Shown here: positions 45,601 through 45,860 of the stretch, piece after piece
Position numbering within the stretch: position 1 is the first letter of the stretch
Layout: each line of letters begins with the position of its first letter
NCBI GenBank assembly: GCA_905221605.1
Contig: CAJNDS010000866.1
Coordinates: forward strand, 1-56,784
Reading direction: 5' to 3'
DNA length: 56,784 nt
From: Symbiodinium natans
Lineage: Eukaryota > Sar > Dinophyceae > Suessiales > Symbiodiniaceae
Translations under genes and position numbers: made by a program
Notes under the pieces: model-generated
The model's database searches: none
What the model saw: the letters and a program-made list of their open reading frames with translations, nothing else
What the model was told of the DNA's origin: nothing

Positions 45601-45860
45601 AACCCTAAACCCTAAACCCTAACCCTAAACCCCCCCGAAGAACCCGTGTGTTGACGGCCAGGGCAGCGGCTTCCGGAGGAGGCTTTTGAGGACATTTAGG
45701 GTTTAGGGTTTCGGGTTTAGGGTTTAGGGTTTCGGGTTTAGGGTTGAGGGTTTCGGGTTAGGTTTAGGTTTAGGGGTTTAGGGTTTAGGGTTGAGGACAT
45801 GAACTTCATTCCTCGTGGCACCCTCTCTCGACTCCGGCCTCTGTGTCGGGTGCAGAATCT
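600..45860 (+). CDS. SulP/SLC26-type anion transporter with STAS domain, overall gene span
   Basis: This is the overall span of a gene read from about 20 short exons, each listed separately. SulP proteins are multi-pass membrane anion transporters (sulfate, bicarbonate, chloride and others) with a cytoplasmic STAS domain. In order, the joined exons give a hydrophilic N-terminus, hydrophobic segments with the SulP-like string [16 protein letters not shown], a DRELLTVGW segment, [18 protein letters not shown] followed by a hydrophobic stretch, and STAS strands [22 protein letters not shown] and LVFFCHMSP. The overall pattern recalls the fungal/algal SulP-STAS group that often carries a cyclic-nucleotide-binding tail. 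That comparison is from memory, not from a search. Phase is consistent at most junctions when GT, GC or GA donors are allowed. Exons 1-3 and those after 43 kb are the least certain. Substrate and membrane location cannot be read from the sequence. Confidence 0.78.
1472..1530 (+). CDS. SulP-like transporter exon 2
   Basis: After TTTCAG the frame reads [19 protein letters not shown] and ends at a canonical donor GAG|GTAAAG. It is Ser/Glu/Asp-rich, as expected for a soluble N-terminal tail. It leaves two bases (AG) that exon 3 completes to an Arg codon. The first base could instead be 1482. Confidence 0.42.
1553..1970. repeat. CCCTAAA telomeric tract
   Basis: This is a long tract of CCCTAAA with CCCCAAA and CCCTAAT variants, within the putative intron between exons 2 and 3. 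Confidence 0.95.
2044..2475. repeat. Degenerate TTTTAGGG/TTTAGGG tract
   Basis: A G-rich telomere-like tract with frequent extra T residues (TTTTTAGGG, TTTTAGGGG). The long unit variation suggests an old tract. It switches orientation relative to the tract at 1.55-1.97 kb. Confidence 0.9.
2492..2576 (+). CDS. SulP-like transporter exon 3
   Basis: After CTGAG the frame reads [20 protein letters not shown] and then GKTLLGRH, ending at a GC donor-like GCAAAC. The single first base completes the AG left by exon 2. The basic-aromatic composition resembles the segment just before the first membrane helix of SulP proteins. A second frame is also open, so this is a phase-based choice. Confidence 0.48.
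2832..2919 (+). CDS. SulP-like transporter exon 4 (first membrane segment)
   Basis: After TTCCAG the frame reads [20 protein letters not shown] then AGLMIGIRQ, a hydrophobic segment like the first SulP helix (AGL.VG pattern). It leaves one G. Exon 5, 11.3 kb away, supplies GG to make Gly and continues into [12 protein letters not shown], the expected next SulP segment. The donor is GC-type. The two junction sides share GTCAAGGCT and GTCAGGGCT, a possible old duplication. Confidence 0.62.
3085..3330. repeat. CCCTAAA telomeric tract
   Basis: Imperfect CCCTAAA repeats in intron 4, ending before a short non-repetitive stretch. Confidence 0.92.
3725..6480. repeat. AAATTAAAG satellite with embedded hairpin modules
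   Basis: Dense AAATTAAAG/CTTTAATTT runs are broken by conserved modules: GGGCCTCTCTGTG(A/C)GAAATT, TAGTCCCGTGAGCCGGGGG, and AGCCCTTCGGGCTTGCGAGA. TAGTCCCGTG recurs at 3921, 4351, 4781, 5220, 5511 and 5932, with a degraded copy at 6341, giving spacings of 430, 430, 439, 291, 421 and 409. TTTTAATTAGTC and GACTAATTAAAA flank the modules as inverted repeats, and AGCCCTTCGGGCT is itself a hairpin. No gene is seen here. Confidence 0.92.
6592..7097. repeat. 505-bp duplicated block, copy 1
   Basis: It matches 7281-7786 closely with a constant offset of 689 bp at both ends (TTAAG.CTTCGTG at the start, ATTTCGCAGAGCAAGCA at the end). It includes a CCCTAAA stretch and a run of CCCCTA/AGCTCCC variants. 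A more diverged third copy lies near 9575-9850. Function unknown. Confidence 0.9.
7281..7786. repeat. 505-bp duplicated block, copy 2
   Basis: Second copy of the block at 6592-7097, differing by scattered substitutions. The short open frames inside are shared by both copies but carry no recognisable domain. Confidence 0.9.
7790..8045. repeat. AAGTGCATACA-like short tandem repeats
   Basis: A degenerate array of about 11-14 bp units built on AAGTGCATACAC/T and AGTTC. Open frames crossing it are repeat-derived. Confidence 0.75.
8093..8500. repeat. Second block of the AAATTAAAG satellite
   Basis: TAGTCCCGTGAGCCGGG reappears at 8093, with the AAATTAAAG runs and two copies of the CGGGCTTGCGAGA hairpin module. 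It is more diverged than the main block. Confidence 0.85.
8510..13650. repeat. GAGCTC-rich higher-order satellite
   Basis: Five kb of degenerate repeats built on AGAGCTC, GATAGAG and GAAATGA words. A unit containing TTGAAAGATAGACGAGTT and CACAAGAGGTAGGTAGAG recurs near 8535, 10770, 11635 and 12210. A second unit containing GAGGAGATAGAAGAGC and CAGAGATAGCGAAACTC recurs near 9230, 11300, 11865 and 12860. Open frames of about 60-130 codons inside it are repeat-derived and I do not call them genes. Confidence 0.88.
9575..9850. repeat. Diverged third copy of the 505-bp block
   Basis: It shares CTATTCCCTTACTTT, GTACAATGG, CTAGCGCTCT and the AATACACCCTC end with copies 1 and 2, but has many substitutions and indels. 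It is embedded in the GAGCTC satellite. Confidence 0.75.
13683..14012. repeat. Microsatellite cluster: ATT/ACT, TA and TC
   Basis: A trinucleotide ATT/ACT array at 13,683-13,858, a TA-rich array at 13,908-13,943 and a CT array at 13,944-14,010. Frames through these are low-complexity. Confidence 0.9.
14248..14348 (+). CDS. SulP-like transporter exon 5
   Basis: After CTGTCAG the frame reads [20 protein letters not shown] then [13 protein letters not shown], a hydrophobic pair separated by a polar turn as in the second SulP segment. The GC donor (CCCCTT|GCCGAT) leaves phase 0, matching exon 6. The exon is bounded by CCCTAAA on the left and TTTAGGG on the right. Confidence 0.75.
14349..17117. 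repeat. Intron 5: telomeric tracts of both orientations
   Basis: No further exon was recognised. CCCTAAA tracts lie at about 14,636-14,666, 15,253-15,330, 15,452-15,525 and 16,385-16,490. TTTAGGG tracts lie at about 14,355-14,420, 15,624-15,692, 15,918-16,002, 16,590-16,650 and 16,970-17,078. A 13-G run is at about 16,732-16,744, and a C run is at 16,017-16,030. One small inverted-repeat element is annotated separately at 14,440. Confidence 0.85.
14440..14551. mobile_element. MITE-like element, CTTGGTAGCC family, copy a
   Basis: 112 bp bounded by CTTGGTAGCC and GGCTACCAAG, a perfect 10-bp terminal inverted repeat. The interior shares GTGGTGCCCTTTTCCC and GAGCGACCAACCC with the copies at 18,709 and 22,964. 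There is no coding capacity. It lies in intron 5. Confidence 0.7.
17118..17216 (+). CDS. SulP-like transporter exon 6
   Basis: After CACACAG come 33 codons beginning [20 protein letters not shown] and ending KLMLLFPTP. The FPTP end, joined to exon 7 ([10 protein letters not shown]), reproduces the hallmark SulP string FP.PV..GF..G.G. The donor is GT (CCT|GTTACT), phase 0. Confidence 0.85.
17479..17591 (+). CDS. SulP-like transporter exon 7
   Basis: After GCTCAG the frame reads [20 protein letters not shown] followed by [20 protein letters not shown] donor at 17,592 leaves CT, completed by the first G of exon 8 to Leu. The exon end is duplicated 115 bp downstream around a telomeric tract (see the finding at 17,582). 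Confidence 0.82.
17582..17738. repeat. TTTAGGG tract flanked by a 21-bp duplication
   Basis: GGGAGTTTCTGCAGCTGGGA (17,582-17,601) recurs as GGGAGTTTCTGCAACTGGGA at 17,718-17,737. The match extends one base (T) further and has one mismatch. Between them is only TTTAGGG/TTAGGG repeat (17,603-17,717). The left copy spans the exon 7 donor. Confidence 0.9.
17862..18030. repeat. TTTTAGGG variant tract
   Basis: Mostly an eight-base TTTTAGGG unit rather than TTTAGGG, in intron 7. Either local slippage or a separate insertion. Confidence 0.9.
18046..18140 (+). CDS. SulP-like transporter exon 8
   Basis: After CCTAG the frame reads [20 protein letters not shown] then [11 protein letters not shown], a membrane segment and basic loop like the mid-domain SulP helix before LVLP-type residues. 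The GT donor (AAGA|GTGCCC) leaves one A, completed by exon 9 to Ser. Confidence 0.8.
18316..18405. mobile_element. MITE-like element, relative of the intron-16 element
   Basis: It carries GGGCCCAGAGTAAGTA near the left end and CTAGGCTACTCTTGGGTCTAG-like sequence at the right. It shares the interior TAGGTTCTCTTA and the right end with the element filling intron 16 (26,753-26,896). The terminal inverted repeat is imperfect. Confidence 0.55.
18498..18562 (+). CDS. SulP-like transporter exon 9
   Basis: After ACCCTAG the frame reads [20 protein letters not shown] and L. The open frame runs on to a TAG at 18,587. A GT donor at 18,563 keeps phase 0 with exon 10, whereas a donor at 18,586 (CGCAC|GTAGCA) would add VVQFPLRT but break phase. 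The end is therefore uncertain by 23 bp. A telomeric tract follows at 18,596-18,673. Confidence 0.72.
18596..18673. repeat. TTTAGGG telomeric tract
   Basis: About ten near-perfect TTTAGGG units right after exon 9. Confidence 0.95.
18709..18818. mobile_element. MITE-like element, CTTGGTAGCC family, copy b
   Basis: 110 bp beginning CTTGGTAGCCCAGTGG and ending ACTGGGGCTACCGAG, an inverted repeat with one mismatch. The interior AGTGACCAACCCC and AAGGGTGCCCTTGTTAG matches the other copies. It is non-coding and intronic. Confidence 0.7.
18824..18880. repeat. Hairpin with arms of about 23 bp
   Basis: AACAGTCC-TTCA-TAGGGATTATA and its inverted partner TATAATCCCTA-CTTC-GGACTGTC are separated by 11 bases. 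The right flank TCAGTATAAGGGGGAGCAT resembles TTAGTACAAGGGGGAACAT near 21,477-21,495, so this may be part of another small repeat family. Confidence 0.7.
19186..19225. repeat. Tandem 20-bp duplication within a small inverted repeat
   Basis: CCCTAAAGAGGTAGGTTTTT occurs twice in tandem. The preceding AACCTACCTTTTTAAGGG (about 19,131-19,148) is its inverted partner, so this is a small foldback element in intron 9. Confidence 0.7.
19612..19809. mobile_element. Foldback/MITE-like element, GGGTGGTTCTC ends
   Basis: GGGTGGTTCTC (19,612-19,622) and GAGAACCACCC (19,799-19,809) form a perfect 11-bp terminal inverted repeat. An inner inverted pair, TTCGGGCTTTTTT and AAAAAAGAAGCCC, continues the fold. 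There is no coding capacity. Confidence 0.65.
19934..20087. repeat. CCCTAAA/CCCCAAA tract with a 7-bp flanking repeat
   Basis: The tract lies between CTGCCAC (19,934-19,940) and CTGCCAC (20,081-20,087). The middle is almost pure CCCCAAA, a local homogenised variant. Seven bp is short, so chance is possible. Confidence 0.75.
20444..20518 (+). CDS. SulP-like transporter exon 10
   Basis: After CAAGCAG come 25 codons: [20 protein letters not shown] and FVARL. In SulP proteins a W...W.AL-type loop lies before a membrane segment, consistent with this position. The GT donor is CTT|GTTGAG, phase 0. Confidence 0.7.
20530..20685. repeat. TTTAGGG tract with TGTAGGG and TTTTGGG variants
   Basis: A telomere-like tract directly after exon 10. 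The units change stepwise from TTTAGGG to TGTAGGG to TTTTGGG, which suggests local unit homogenisation. Confidence 0.93.
20820..20935. repeat. Direct repeat and TA-rich stretch
   Basis: GAAGGTTAACC occurs near 20,832 and near 20,920, in similar contexts (TTACAAGTA / TTACACATA before it), around a TATATACATATGCATATA stretch. This is likely a decayed small element. Confidence 0.55.
20936..21603. other. Unique intronic sequence, no gene recognised
   Basis: Open frames overlap on both strands here but none continues the SulP reading or shows a recognisable domain. It is non-telomeric and of moderate GC. It may be a remnant of an inserted element. Confidence 0.4.
21604..21760. mobile_element. CTTGGTAGCC-family element split by a telomeric tract
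   Basis: CTTGGTAGGCCAGTGGTACC at 21,604 matches the left end of copies a-c. At 21,633 it is interrupted by about 95 bp of near-pure TTTAGGG. Afterwards GGTTCCCGTACAAAGC resumes near the matching interior position (GGTTCCCTTATGAGC in copy a). The right end is not intact. Confidence 0.55.
21925..22003. repeat. CCCTAAA telomeric tract
   Basis: A near-perfect tract immediately upstream of the exon 11 acceptor CCCACAG. Confidence 0.95.
22014..22113 (+). CDS. SulP-like transporter exon 11
   Basis: After CCCCACAG the frame reads [20 protein letters not shown] then [13 protein letters not shown], a long hydrophobic segment ending in a Gly-rich turn. The donor A|GTAGGG leaves one A, which exon 12 completes to Thr. 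The position agrees with the SulP helix before the DRE(L) segment. Confidence 0.62.
22120..22340. repeat. TTTTAGGG/TTTAGGG tract
   Basis: G-rich repeats, largely the eight-base TTTTAGGG unit, directly after exon 11. Confidence 0.92.
22500..22770. repeat. Highly degenerate CCCTAAA tract
   Basis: Many variants (CCCGAAA, CCCTTAAA, CCTTGAA) with few perfect units, apparently an old tract. Confidence 0.85.
22964..23079. mobile_element. MITE-like element, CTTGGTAGCC family, copy c
   Basis: 116 bp from CTTGGTAGCC to GAGCTACCAAG. The interior shares GTTCTAGGTTCCCTTGC, ACCAACCCCACAAAGGGT and TTGTTACT with the other copies. No coding capacity. Confidence 0.7.
23261..23414. mobile_element. Foldback/MITE-like element with long imperfect inverted ends
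   Basis: The left arm GGTTAGAAGTATAGTCCTAG continues as GTAGGATAATGGGGA. The right arm, read in reverse complement, is GGTTAGAAGGATGGTAACTA then TGTAGGGGATAGGATTAGGG. The arms pair over about 35 bp with gaps. Intronic, non-coding. Confidence 0.6.
23616..23665 (+). CDS. SulP-like transporter exon 12 (DREL segment)
   Basis: After CAAAAG the first two bases complete Thr with exon 11. The frame then reads [16 protein letters not shown], matching the SulP motif in which a D.DREL...G segment follows a membrane helix. The GT donor at 23,666 (TGG|GTCGTG) gives phase 0; one at 23,657 is also possible. Confidence 0.7.
23779..23812. repeat. TA microsatellite
   Basis: A TATATA run in intron 12. Frames across it in both directions are low-complexity. 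Confidence 0.85.
24176..24256. repeat. GATGAT microsatellite
   Basis: A degenerate ATG/GAT repeat just upstream of exon 13. Met/Asp-rich and His-rich frames are artefacts of it. Confidence 0.9.
24299..24400 (+). CDS. SulP-like transporter exon 13
   Basis: After CATCCAG come 34 codons: [20 protein letters not shown] then [14 protein letters not shown]. Directly after DRELLTVGW this reproduces the SulP order of a DREL..G.AN segment followed by a Gly-rich turn and a polar loop. The donor is GT (GGG|GTGTTT), phase 0. Confidence 0.75.
24451..24477. repeat. 27-base poly-C run
   Basis: An uninterrupted C homopolymer in intron 13. Its length is uncertain in any assembly. Confidence 0.95.
25296..25350 (+). 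CDS. SulP-like transporter exon 14
   Basis: After GTACAG the frame reads [18 protein letters not shown], and a GC donor (TTCT|GCGCCT) leaves T. Exon 15 supplies GT to make Cys. The G.S.R.A.....L pattern is that of the SulP loop and helix before the YIP..F.GGL segment. If the GC at 25,370 is used instead, phase is lost. Confidence 0.7.
25590..25705. repeat. TTTAGGG telomeric tract
   Basis: TTTAGGG with a few TTTGGGG units, in intron 14. Confidence 0.93.
25905..26217. repeat. CCCTAAA tract with a triplicated spacer
   Basis: CCCTAAA arrays are separated by three copies of a spacer containing AACCTTCTCAACCTTAAGCC followed by a C run (22 C at about 26,045-26,066 in the second copy). A unit of spacer plus telomeric array is therefore itself tandemly repeated. 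Confidence 0.93.
26247..26336 (+). CDS. SulP-like transporter exon 15
   Basis: After GTGAG the frame reads [20 protein letters not shown] then ALFMNSSLP. The P..Y.IP..FLG.LFMN pattern is a strong SulP signature. The donor A|GTAGAT leaves A, completed by exon 16 to Ser. A TTTAGGG tract follows at 26,356. Confidence 0.82.
26606..26752 (+). CDS. SulP-like transporter exon 16 (last membrane segments)
   Basis: After CCCGAAG the frame reads [20 protein letters not shown] then [20 protein letters not shown] and SIVEFLWQ. The PEYG turn followed by two hydrophobic stretches and G.G.AL is the C-terminal end of the SulP membrane domain. The GC donor (CAGA|GCTCCT) leaves A, completed by exon 17 to Ser. 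Reading on would meet TAA at 26,758, so splicing is required. Confidence 0.85.
26753..26896. mobile_element. Introner-like element making up all of intron 16
   Basis: The intron begins GCTCCTAAGACACAAGAGTG and ends TTACTCTTGGGTCTAG, giving an imperfect terminal inverted repeat around ACAAGAGT/ACTCTTGG. GCTCC occurs at the intron start and again at the start of exon 17, as a target duplication would. The AG of the right terminus is the 3' splice site and the first GC of the left duplicate is the 5' splice site. It is a relative of 18,316-18,405. Confidence 0.72.
26897..26994 (+). CDS. SulP-like transporter exon 17 (linker to STAS)
   Basis: After GTCTAG the frame reads [20 protein letters not shown] then [12 protein letters not shown], fitting the linker and first STAS strand that precede LFFG. 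The exact donor is ambiguous: AGGG occurs at both borders, so the cut could be GAG|GG or AAG|GA. Confidence 0.75.
26995..27052. repeat. TTTAGGG tract starting at the exon 17 border
   Basis: Telomeric units begin within two bases of the exon end. AGGAGGG occurs just before the tract and again at about 27,073. Confidence 0.85.
27108..27247 (+). CDS. SulP-like transporter exon 18 (STAS core)
   Basis: After TTTTGCAG the frame reads [40 protein letters not shown] and ASAAKQ. LFFG.AE and a D.DASAA motif after a hydrophobic strand are the defining STAS features of SulP proteins, and this is the clearest identification in the window. The donor lies at 27,246-27,250 (GT or GA), so the end is uncertain by a few bases. 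Confidence 0.9.
27556..27631 (+). CDS. SulP-like transporter exon 19 (STAS)
   Basis: After AAACAG the frame reads [20 protein letters not shown] and CHMSP, the STAS helix and the strand G..LVF..LSP. Cutting at CCCCG|GACG (GA donor) joins exactly to exon 20 to give [15 protein letters not shown], the length expected for this STAS segment. GGACG is present on both sides of the intron. Confidence 0.75.
27762..27790. repeat. TA microsatellite
   Basis: A TATATA run in intron 19. The remainder of 27,632-28,022 holds a short TTTAGGT tract and a CCCTAAA tract ending at the exon 20 acceptor. Confidence 0.9.
28023..28105 (+). CDS. SulP-like transporter exon 20 (STAS)
   Basis: A CCCTAAACCCAG acceptor derived from a telomeric unit is followed by [20 protein letters not shown] and QAGRREL. 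V...L..AG is the last STAS helix. The frame meets TAG at 28,107; a GT donor at 28,106 (TTTT|GTAGGT) avoids it. The next recognisable exon is 15.5 kb away, beyond the retrotransposon. Confidence 0.66.
28140..28544. repeat. Telomeric repeats flanking the retrotransposon (left)
   Basis: Short tracts of both orientations, then TTTAGGG/CTTAGGG from 28,440 that runs straight into the LTR at 28,545. Confidence 0.93.
28545..28831 (-). repeat. 3' LTR
   Basis: 287 bp. On the minus strand it starts TGCGGAGCTGCAACTGG and ends GCCCCCGTA (a TG...TA form). It is identical to 42,786-43,072 apart from one A/G difference noticed near 28,675. Low divergence implies recent insertion. Confidence 0.92.
28832..28844 (-). 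other. Polypurine tract of the LTR element
   Basis: The minus strand reads AGGACAGGGGGAG directly before the TG of the 3' LTR, the expected place and composition for the plus-strand primer. Confidence 0.8.
29205..30608 (-). CDS. CCCH-finger C-terminal segment, copy 1
   Basis: A 467-codon open segment with three CCCH fingers: C59-x9-C69-x5-C75-x3-H79, C91-x8-C100-x5-C106-x3-H110 and C117-x8-C126-x5-C132-x3-H136. An acidic and Lys-rich tail follows (RKKRSLERE-like patches). CCCH fingers of this spacing usually bind RNA. The Met at the left edge is internal: in copy 2 the frame continues upstream. It ends about 370 bp before the LTR. Confidence 0.8.
   Translation of the reverse strand: MKVVGPRPGFPAVLQASNTDSTLGEGSSSQVHGNVHVEQNRPMDRYEAERLEKRKKGFCYWFSKGKDRCKFGENCKFIHSEDDVVLHSYWCKYYVAGRDCFAGKECTFSHDATGVRCIQFAQSGKCRYGDRCVFEHGDPLEEQRPRSPRTPPRDGPRRSSGAKGGEKEISPEQFDDGEEDFMVYDDDTKMTELLMEAISFLSNGKPDLARAEADPLFKLLKFNGDTDQMDREWVSWTTGMLSVLDLHEVVKSYDVSLAEVEEWVNDLRIWFERANVGEEKDPKRGKKRSLERESSKDIPAEKEVVETSETEVAVEEEMKKVKKKRKAAAIEDPYTLLKPKKMPANIERGSSSNAVVSAGEKASKMRTKSNVGGKTKKKEKSQSPKKEEVVMVQGPEEKDRPSDVDAPASTTVNAELGQSCQAIEDAKREGLVSSIQRCVQDPVLTVSDLEYILLQLHLRIANNRKKK
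30664..32046 (-). CDS. Retroelement polyprotein middle segment, copy 1
   Basis: A 460-codon open segment without a domain I recognise. It is acidic at first ([14 protein letters not shown]), then has a globular, Trp/Phe/Leu-containing part ([37 protein letters not shown]) that could be a capsid-like helical domain. This is a guess from position and composition only. A single-base difference relative to copy 2 breaks the frame at each end. Confidence 0.65.
   Translation of the reverse strand: MEGCCWQVPVGQRDCQKGSNKMDRNLVISMSSEGASEQDENLALEDDADQSMGDGAMVVMVYDPGTLIQSPTTDWVMRRGLTDRTIWPAIAAVAQRICAEMVQVDEMNAQLGTGALLFQRRDQGYYGDLHHSFHDNPCLPAVGNYPLSVMGALLSPGLEGEFKNTDKFGTAMEAIAYDWSRSPGMEVHIELMARVAKLVHPFLTLGAQGSVMFLEFLWQRGRAQLMEFLQAATCADQLEVLWKRMDDDADEEVDPSTAVLEVLGPEDAVLDQGNNESLIPIEDAGGETIGDTGRDGKAPEVSPEEETSSGSSRLADTRIFLWSVYSRVASNFSTQDRTTGKIFDSTKGYPGEGPNNGDNPSSKRNLPWISEDYLDEVVSKKMERSSDMDGLDGFVPGSEGPLEKVEVENVTASKILMALWKKGYRAGYRRLCRLNASGCKVGAMKRPIKGCRRPALERPS
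32267..34333 (-). CDS. CCCH-finger segment, copy 1
   Basis: A 688-codon open segment. Fingers: C73-x7-C81-x5-C87-x3-H91; a second lacking the first Cys (C174-x5-C180-x3-H184); and C217-x8-C226-x6-C233-x3-H237. The rest is charged and low-complexity ([20 protein letters not shown]). Seven residues (MEAYMDP region) are absent from copy 2. The ATG used here follows a frameshift and is probably internal. Confidence 0.75.
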   Translation of the reverse strand: MGEAVATVLSQGEDELWNALWLDTKRFLQELDGAVESMSKRENKPMEAYMDPDQYKKAHMTPQTVSPGYSKLCKFFNRGRCRNGDGCPYEHRRYGEGWPEGGSTEPKNSQEAGDEDGNIGDPPTEEGAVDEAQQEREDLAFRAKYNFGTGASKGEPTSGEPKGRLRLYYNQGGCKYGTTCRYLHNDDIALEGTWEPGKSWDNASRKALRDAGFHHCCFDYYIRGRCRKGSNFCKYSHDEMSDERLTHLKHLVHVANQVRFEKERGWEISDRSTFQPPASGGAESSSSSAPKALQMTNVSQKEGEKGILDEAEDDEQKNSVAQSTGTRLQNPEEPIENWMARNEHLWVYTPHVSEVMITLGVTNVSDLQEFIFVEDLVDKGINKVTACKILQLVGGVRYRPGGPEKAVPSDASVRVQQSSGSKGTGREAVRILTQVREAEGSGAKVMPRGSYRELFDKVRYRDAWTLAQRSPLCVQKLQLVGVGMPPVNPPTKKYRSRSNPVRRGRPLLDKKQVRQVPRSRSQRRVQPAEVVEKPKPLELKPRGGLSYRFSRAWADVVDDDEQAEALLSYAASSSDSSEEETNAAQRMREIFLRERDLQRTAIRGNVPLGGSSGPNDGQKKSVHLGEGRDKASRGETRQEVTSQVFSLPQPSRRTEQSQKRARDGSVIVGSLAVGSTDEVYLGKVLLDR
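34326..35751 (-). CDS. S1-like domain segment, copy 1
   Basis: The frame runs from the gap edge to 34,326. It contains [20 protein letters not shown] and later [16 protein letters not shown], the two-half pattern of an S1/OB RNA-binding fold. Acidic and Ala/Pro-rich sequence precedes it. A T-run length difference near 34,350 ends the frame early compared with copy 2. Confidence 0.72.
35752..35851. other. 100-N assembly gap
   Basis: Exactly 100 N. The left edge (35,751) corresponds to 41,435 in copy 2, and the right edge (35,852) corresponds to 30,145 in copy 1, so the same 5.6 kb lies on each side. Confidence 0.99.
35852..40314 (-). CDS. Retroelement polyprotein, copy 2, C-terminal part
   Basis: About 1,490 codons open to the gap edge with no internal stop: first [19 protein letters not shown], then three CCCH fingers, the long middle region and three more CCCH fingers ending at RSPRTPPRD. 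It is separated from the N-terminal open frame by a 5-bp deletion near 40,310 (copy 1 has GGAGAAAAGATC where copy 2 has GGAGGTC). So copy 2 is frameshifted here and intact where copy 1 is broken. Confidence 0.75.
40304..42718 (-). CDS. Retroelement polyprotein N-terminal part (WW-like and S1-like domains)
   Basis: 804 codons from ATG at 42,718, the first Met after the primer-binding site and about 68 bp from the LTR. Residues 221-249 form a WW-like motif ([16 protein letters not shown] then ESKWTLP). Residues 666-733 form an S1-like domain ([20 protein letters not shown]). The rest is acidic, Ala/Glu/Pro-rich and probably disordered. The frame ends QLYGGL because of a 5-bp deletion relative to copy 1, so the true protein would continue. 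WW binds proline-rich partners and S1 binds RNA in known families. A role in packaging element RNA is inference. Confidence 0.8.
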   Translation of the reverse strand: MPSPKRWLQPSSDGGQNGGAGNGAAESLGERAVLEEVMPGAEEHLEEALVAEDPNVGMNPNVDMVSNAEAEGRAVSVSPKPGEKRNWDATGGIDREMEVTVLRVLKKHGYQPSTSTSGRMVDQGSQTDLIGEVLQAARRPLNKIKGDPSASSLGGGSGYEQKGADSFEAAPTAEYAMGEEEILQMEAERLRQLSEEEDEMRQVSERDGFRKDEHLIKACDGTTWEWHFHEDGRQYYYCLDTQESKWTLPVVGEKMKSDEVVGSPSGNELEMEAALGSSSSTPTPESTRAFQGSVNSVGEKDFSSTIRDSGPRAGGDAPTSGSPDEEGIPGNRADIAGAQHLDREEMEALSEGVAAVESVGPEEKMPNVEIGTVSAAEERVVDVVPVVQEGGPGDSEDGGKKLCVTTEEVSSFGAKNSAVQRKKEASGIAGDTEDLKDEAWSANDARVNVPDSTWSAKEARVEAHMVSRSTGDCNNGAQVSAAADDGGSQVDALVQPEVSCEERNGKGYTGADEAAVVNDGGNSPLETMEPKEPAVEENVPAADEQFNSPAVEENLPAAEGMTKDSNDGSTPMKGEVLPSGSSPEVDTERTAADEARPLAGKKEGPEPLEHKMDDLVGLVQEPDEQCDPKVKTKDAPGADDTEMVSEEHAKEVPRAGALESPGEHCYQEGDEIMGLVRCINGYGAFLDHGDVNVLIPAEGNNVHQFKFGDTVNGTVKRVEDDGTIILDTFLVLEEDEEDSSSTLRKWKPSGWSTWWTDSWYAGQWYQDSNSQWDWKQEEEQSDEGLAVQELSSEEREERQLYGGL
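42772..42785 (-). other. Primer-binding site of the LTR element
   Basis: The minus strand reads GGTTATGAGCCCAA immediately after the 5' LTR. It is complementary to GGGCTCATAACC, the anticodon arm of a Met tRNA (CAT anticodon). Drosophila copia and yeast Ty5 are known to prime from an internal half-molecule of initiator Met tRNA with a very similar site. Confidence 0.75.
42786..43072 (-). repeat. 5' LTR
   Basis: 287 bp, the partner of 28,545-28,831. The outer edge abuts TAGGGTTTAGGG at 43,073. The promoter for the element should lie here, but no motif was recognised. Confidence 0.92.
43073..43600. repeat. Telomeric tracts right of the retrotransposon
   Basis: TTTAGGG at 43,073-43,105 continues the array interrupted by the element. 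Further tracts lie at 43,236-43,322 and, as a GTTTAGGG unit (GGTTTAGG), at 43,470-43,595. Confidence 0.93.
43650..43785 (+). CDS. SulP-like transporter exon 21 (end of STAS)
   Basis: After CCTTCAG the frame reads [40 protein letters not shown] and VHAES. L...G.......F.DLD..L...E is the C-terminal STAS helix and strand pattern of SulP proteins. The GT donor is TCCT|GTGGGG. Phase with exon 20 is not satisfied by my boundaries, so one border or a small exon is missing. Confidence 0.6.
43888..44000. repeat. TA/TATACA microsatellite
   Basis: An alternating TATATACATA array in the intron after exon 21. The Tyr/Ile-rich frames through it are artefacts. Confidence 0.93.
44185..44327. repeat. CCCTAAA tract flanked by TCGCTGA
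   Basis: About 15 CCCTAAA units lie between TCGCTGAACCTGAGCCC (from 44,185) and TCGCTGAGGCCC (from 44,321). The right copy provides the acceptor of exon 22. This is a 7-bp duplication with similarity extending beyond. Confidence 0.8.
44329..44428 (+). CDS. Candidate SulP-like transporter exon 22
   Basis: Unique sequence between telomeric tracts. One frame reads [20 protein letters not shown] then [12 protein letters not shown], which resembles the end of a STAS domain (F..FDT..DAL). A second frame reads [18 protein letters not shown]. Which frame is used, if any, is undecided. Confidence 0.38.
44430..44580. repeat. CCCTAAA tract with CCCTACA variants
   Basis: It begins at the end of exon 22 and shifts to a CCCTACA run at 44,527-44,563, showing local unit homogenisation. 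Confidence 0.93.
44580..45172. other. Intronic stretch, no gene recognised
   Basis: It contains degenerate telomere-like words and a CTCTCT stretch near 44,905-44,945. Overlapping open frames are low-complexity and unsupported. Confidence 0.5.
45174..45247 (+). CDS. Candidate exon 23, frame uncertain
   Basis: After AACTCAG a unique GC-balanced stretch is open in two frames ([20 protein letters not shown] or [20 protein letters not shown]). It lies where a C-terminal extension of the transporter is expected. No domain can be named. Confidence 0.28.
45296..45336. repeat. TA/TACA microsatellite
   Basis: A TATATACATACATATAT run. C and A homopolymers follow at about 45,464-45,492 and 45,550-45,566. 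Confidence 0.9.
45662..45690 (+). CDS. Candidate exon 24, left part
   Basis: After GGCCAG the frame reads QRLPEEAFE and stops at GAG|GACAT, where a telomeric tract begins. Across the tract it continues in the same frame (see 45,796). Possibly part of a post-STAS domain; identity unknown. Confidence 0.45.
45686..45800. repeat. TTTAGGG tract flanked by a perfect 10-bp duplication
   Basis: TTGAGGACAT at 45,686-45,695 and again at 45,791-45,800, with only TTTAGGG-type repeat between. Excision at AG|GA in each copy restores an uninterrupted reading frame. Confidence 0.9.
45796..45860 (+). CDS. Candidate exon 24, right part
   Basis: After TTGAG the frame reads [20 protein letters not shown], continuing EEAFE from the left part without loss of phase. 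The F.PRGTL.R pattern loosely recalls the start of a cyclic-nucleotide-binding domain, which follows STAS in some SulP proteins. This is weak. The end is arbitrary (a GT at 45,861). Confidence 0.4.
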
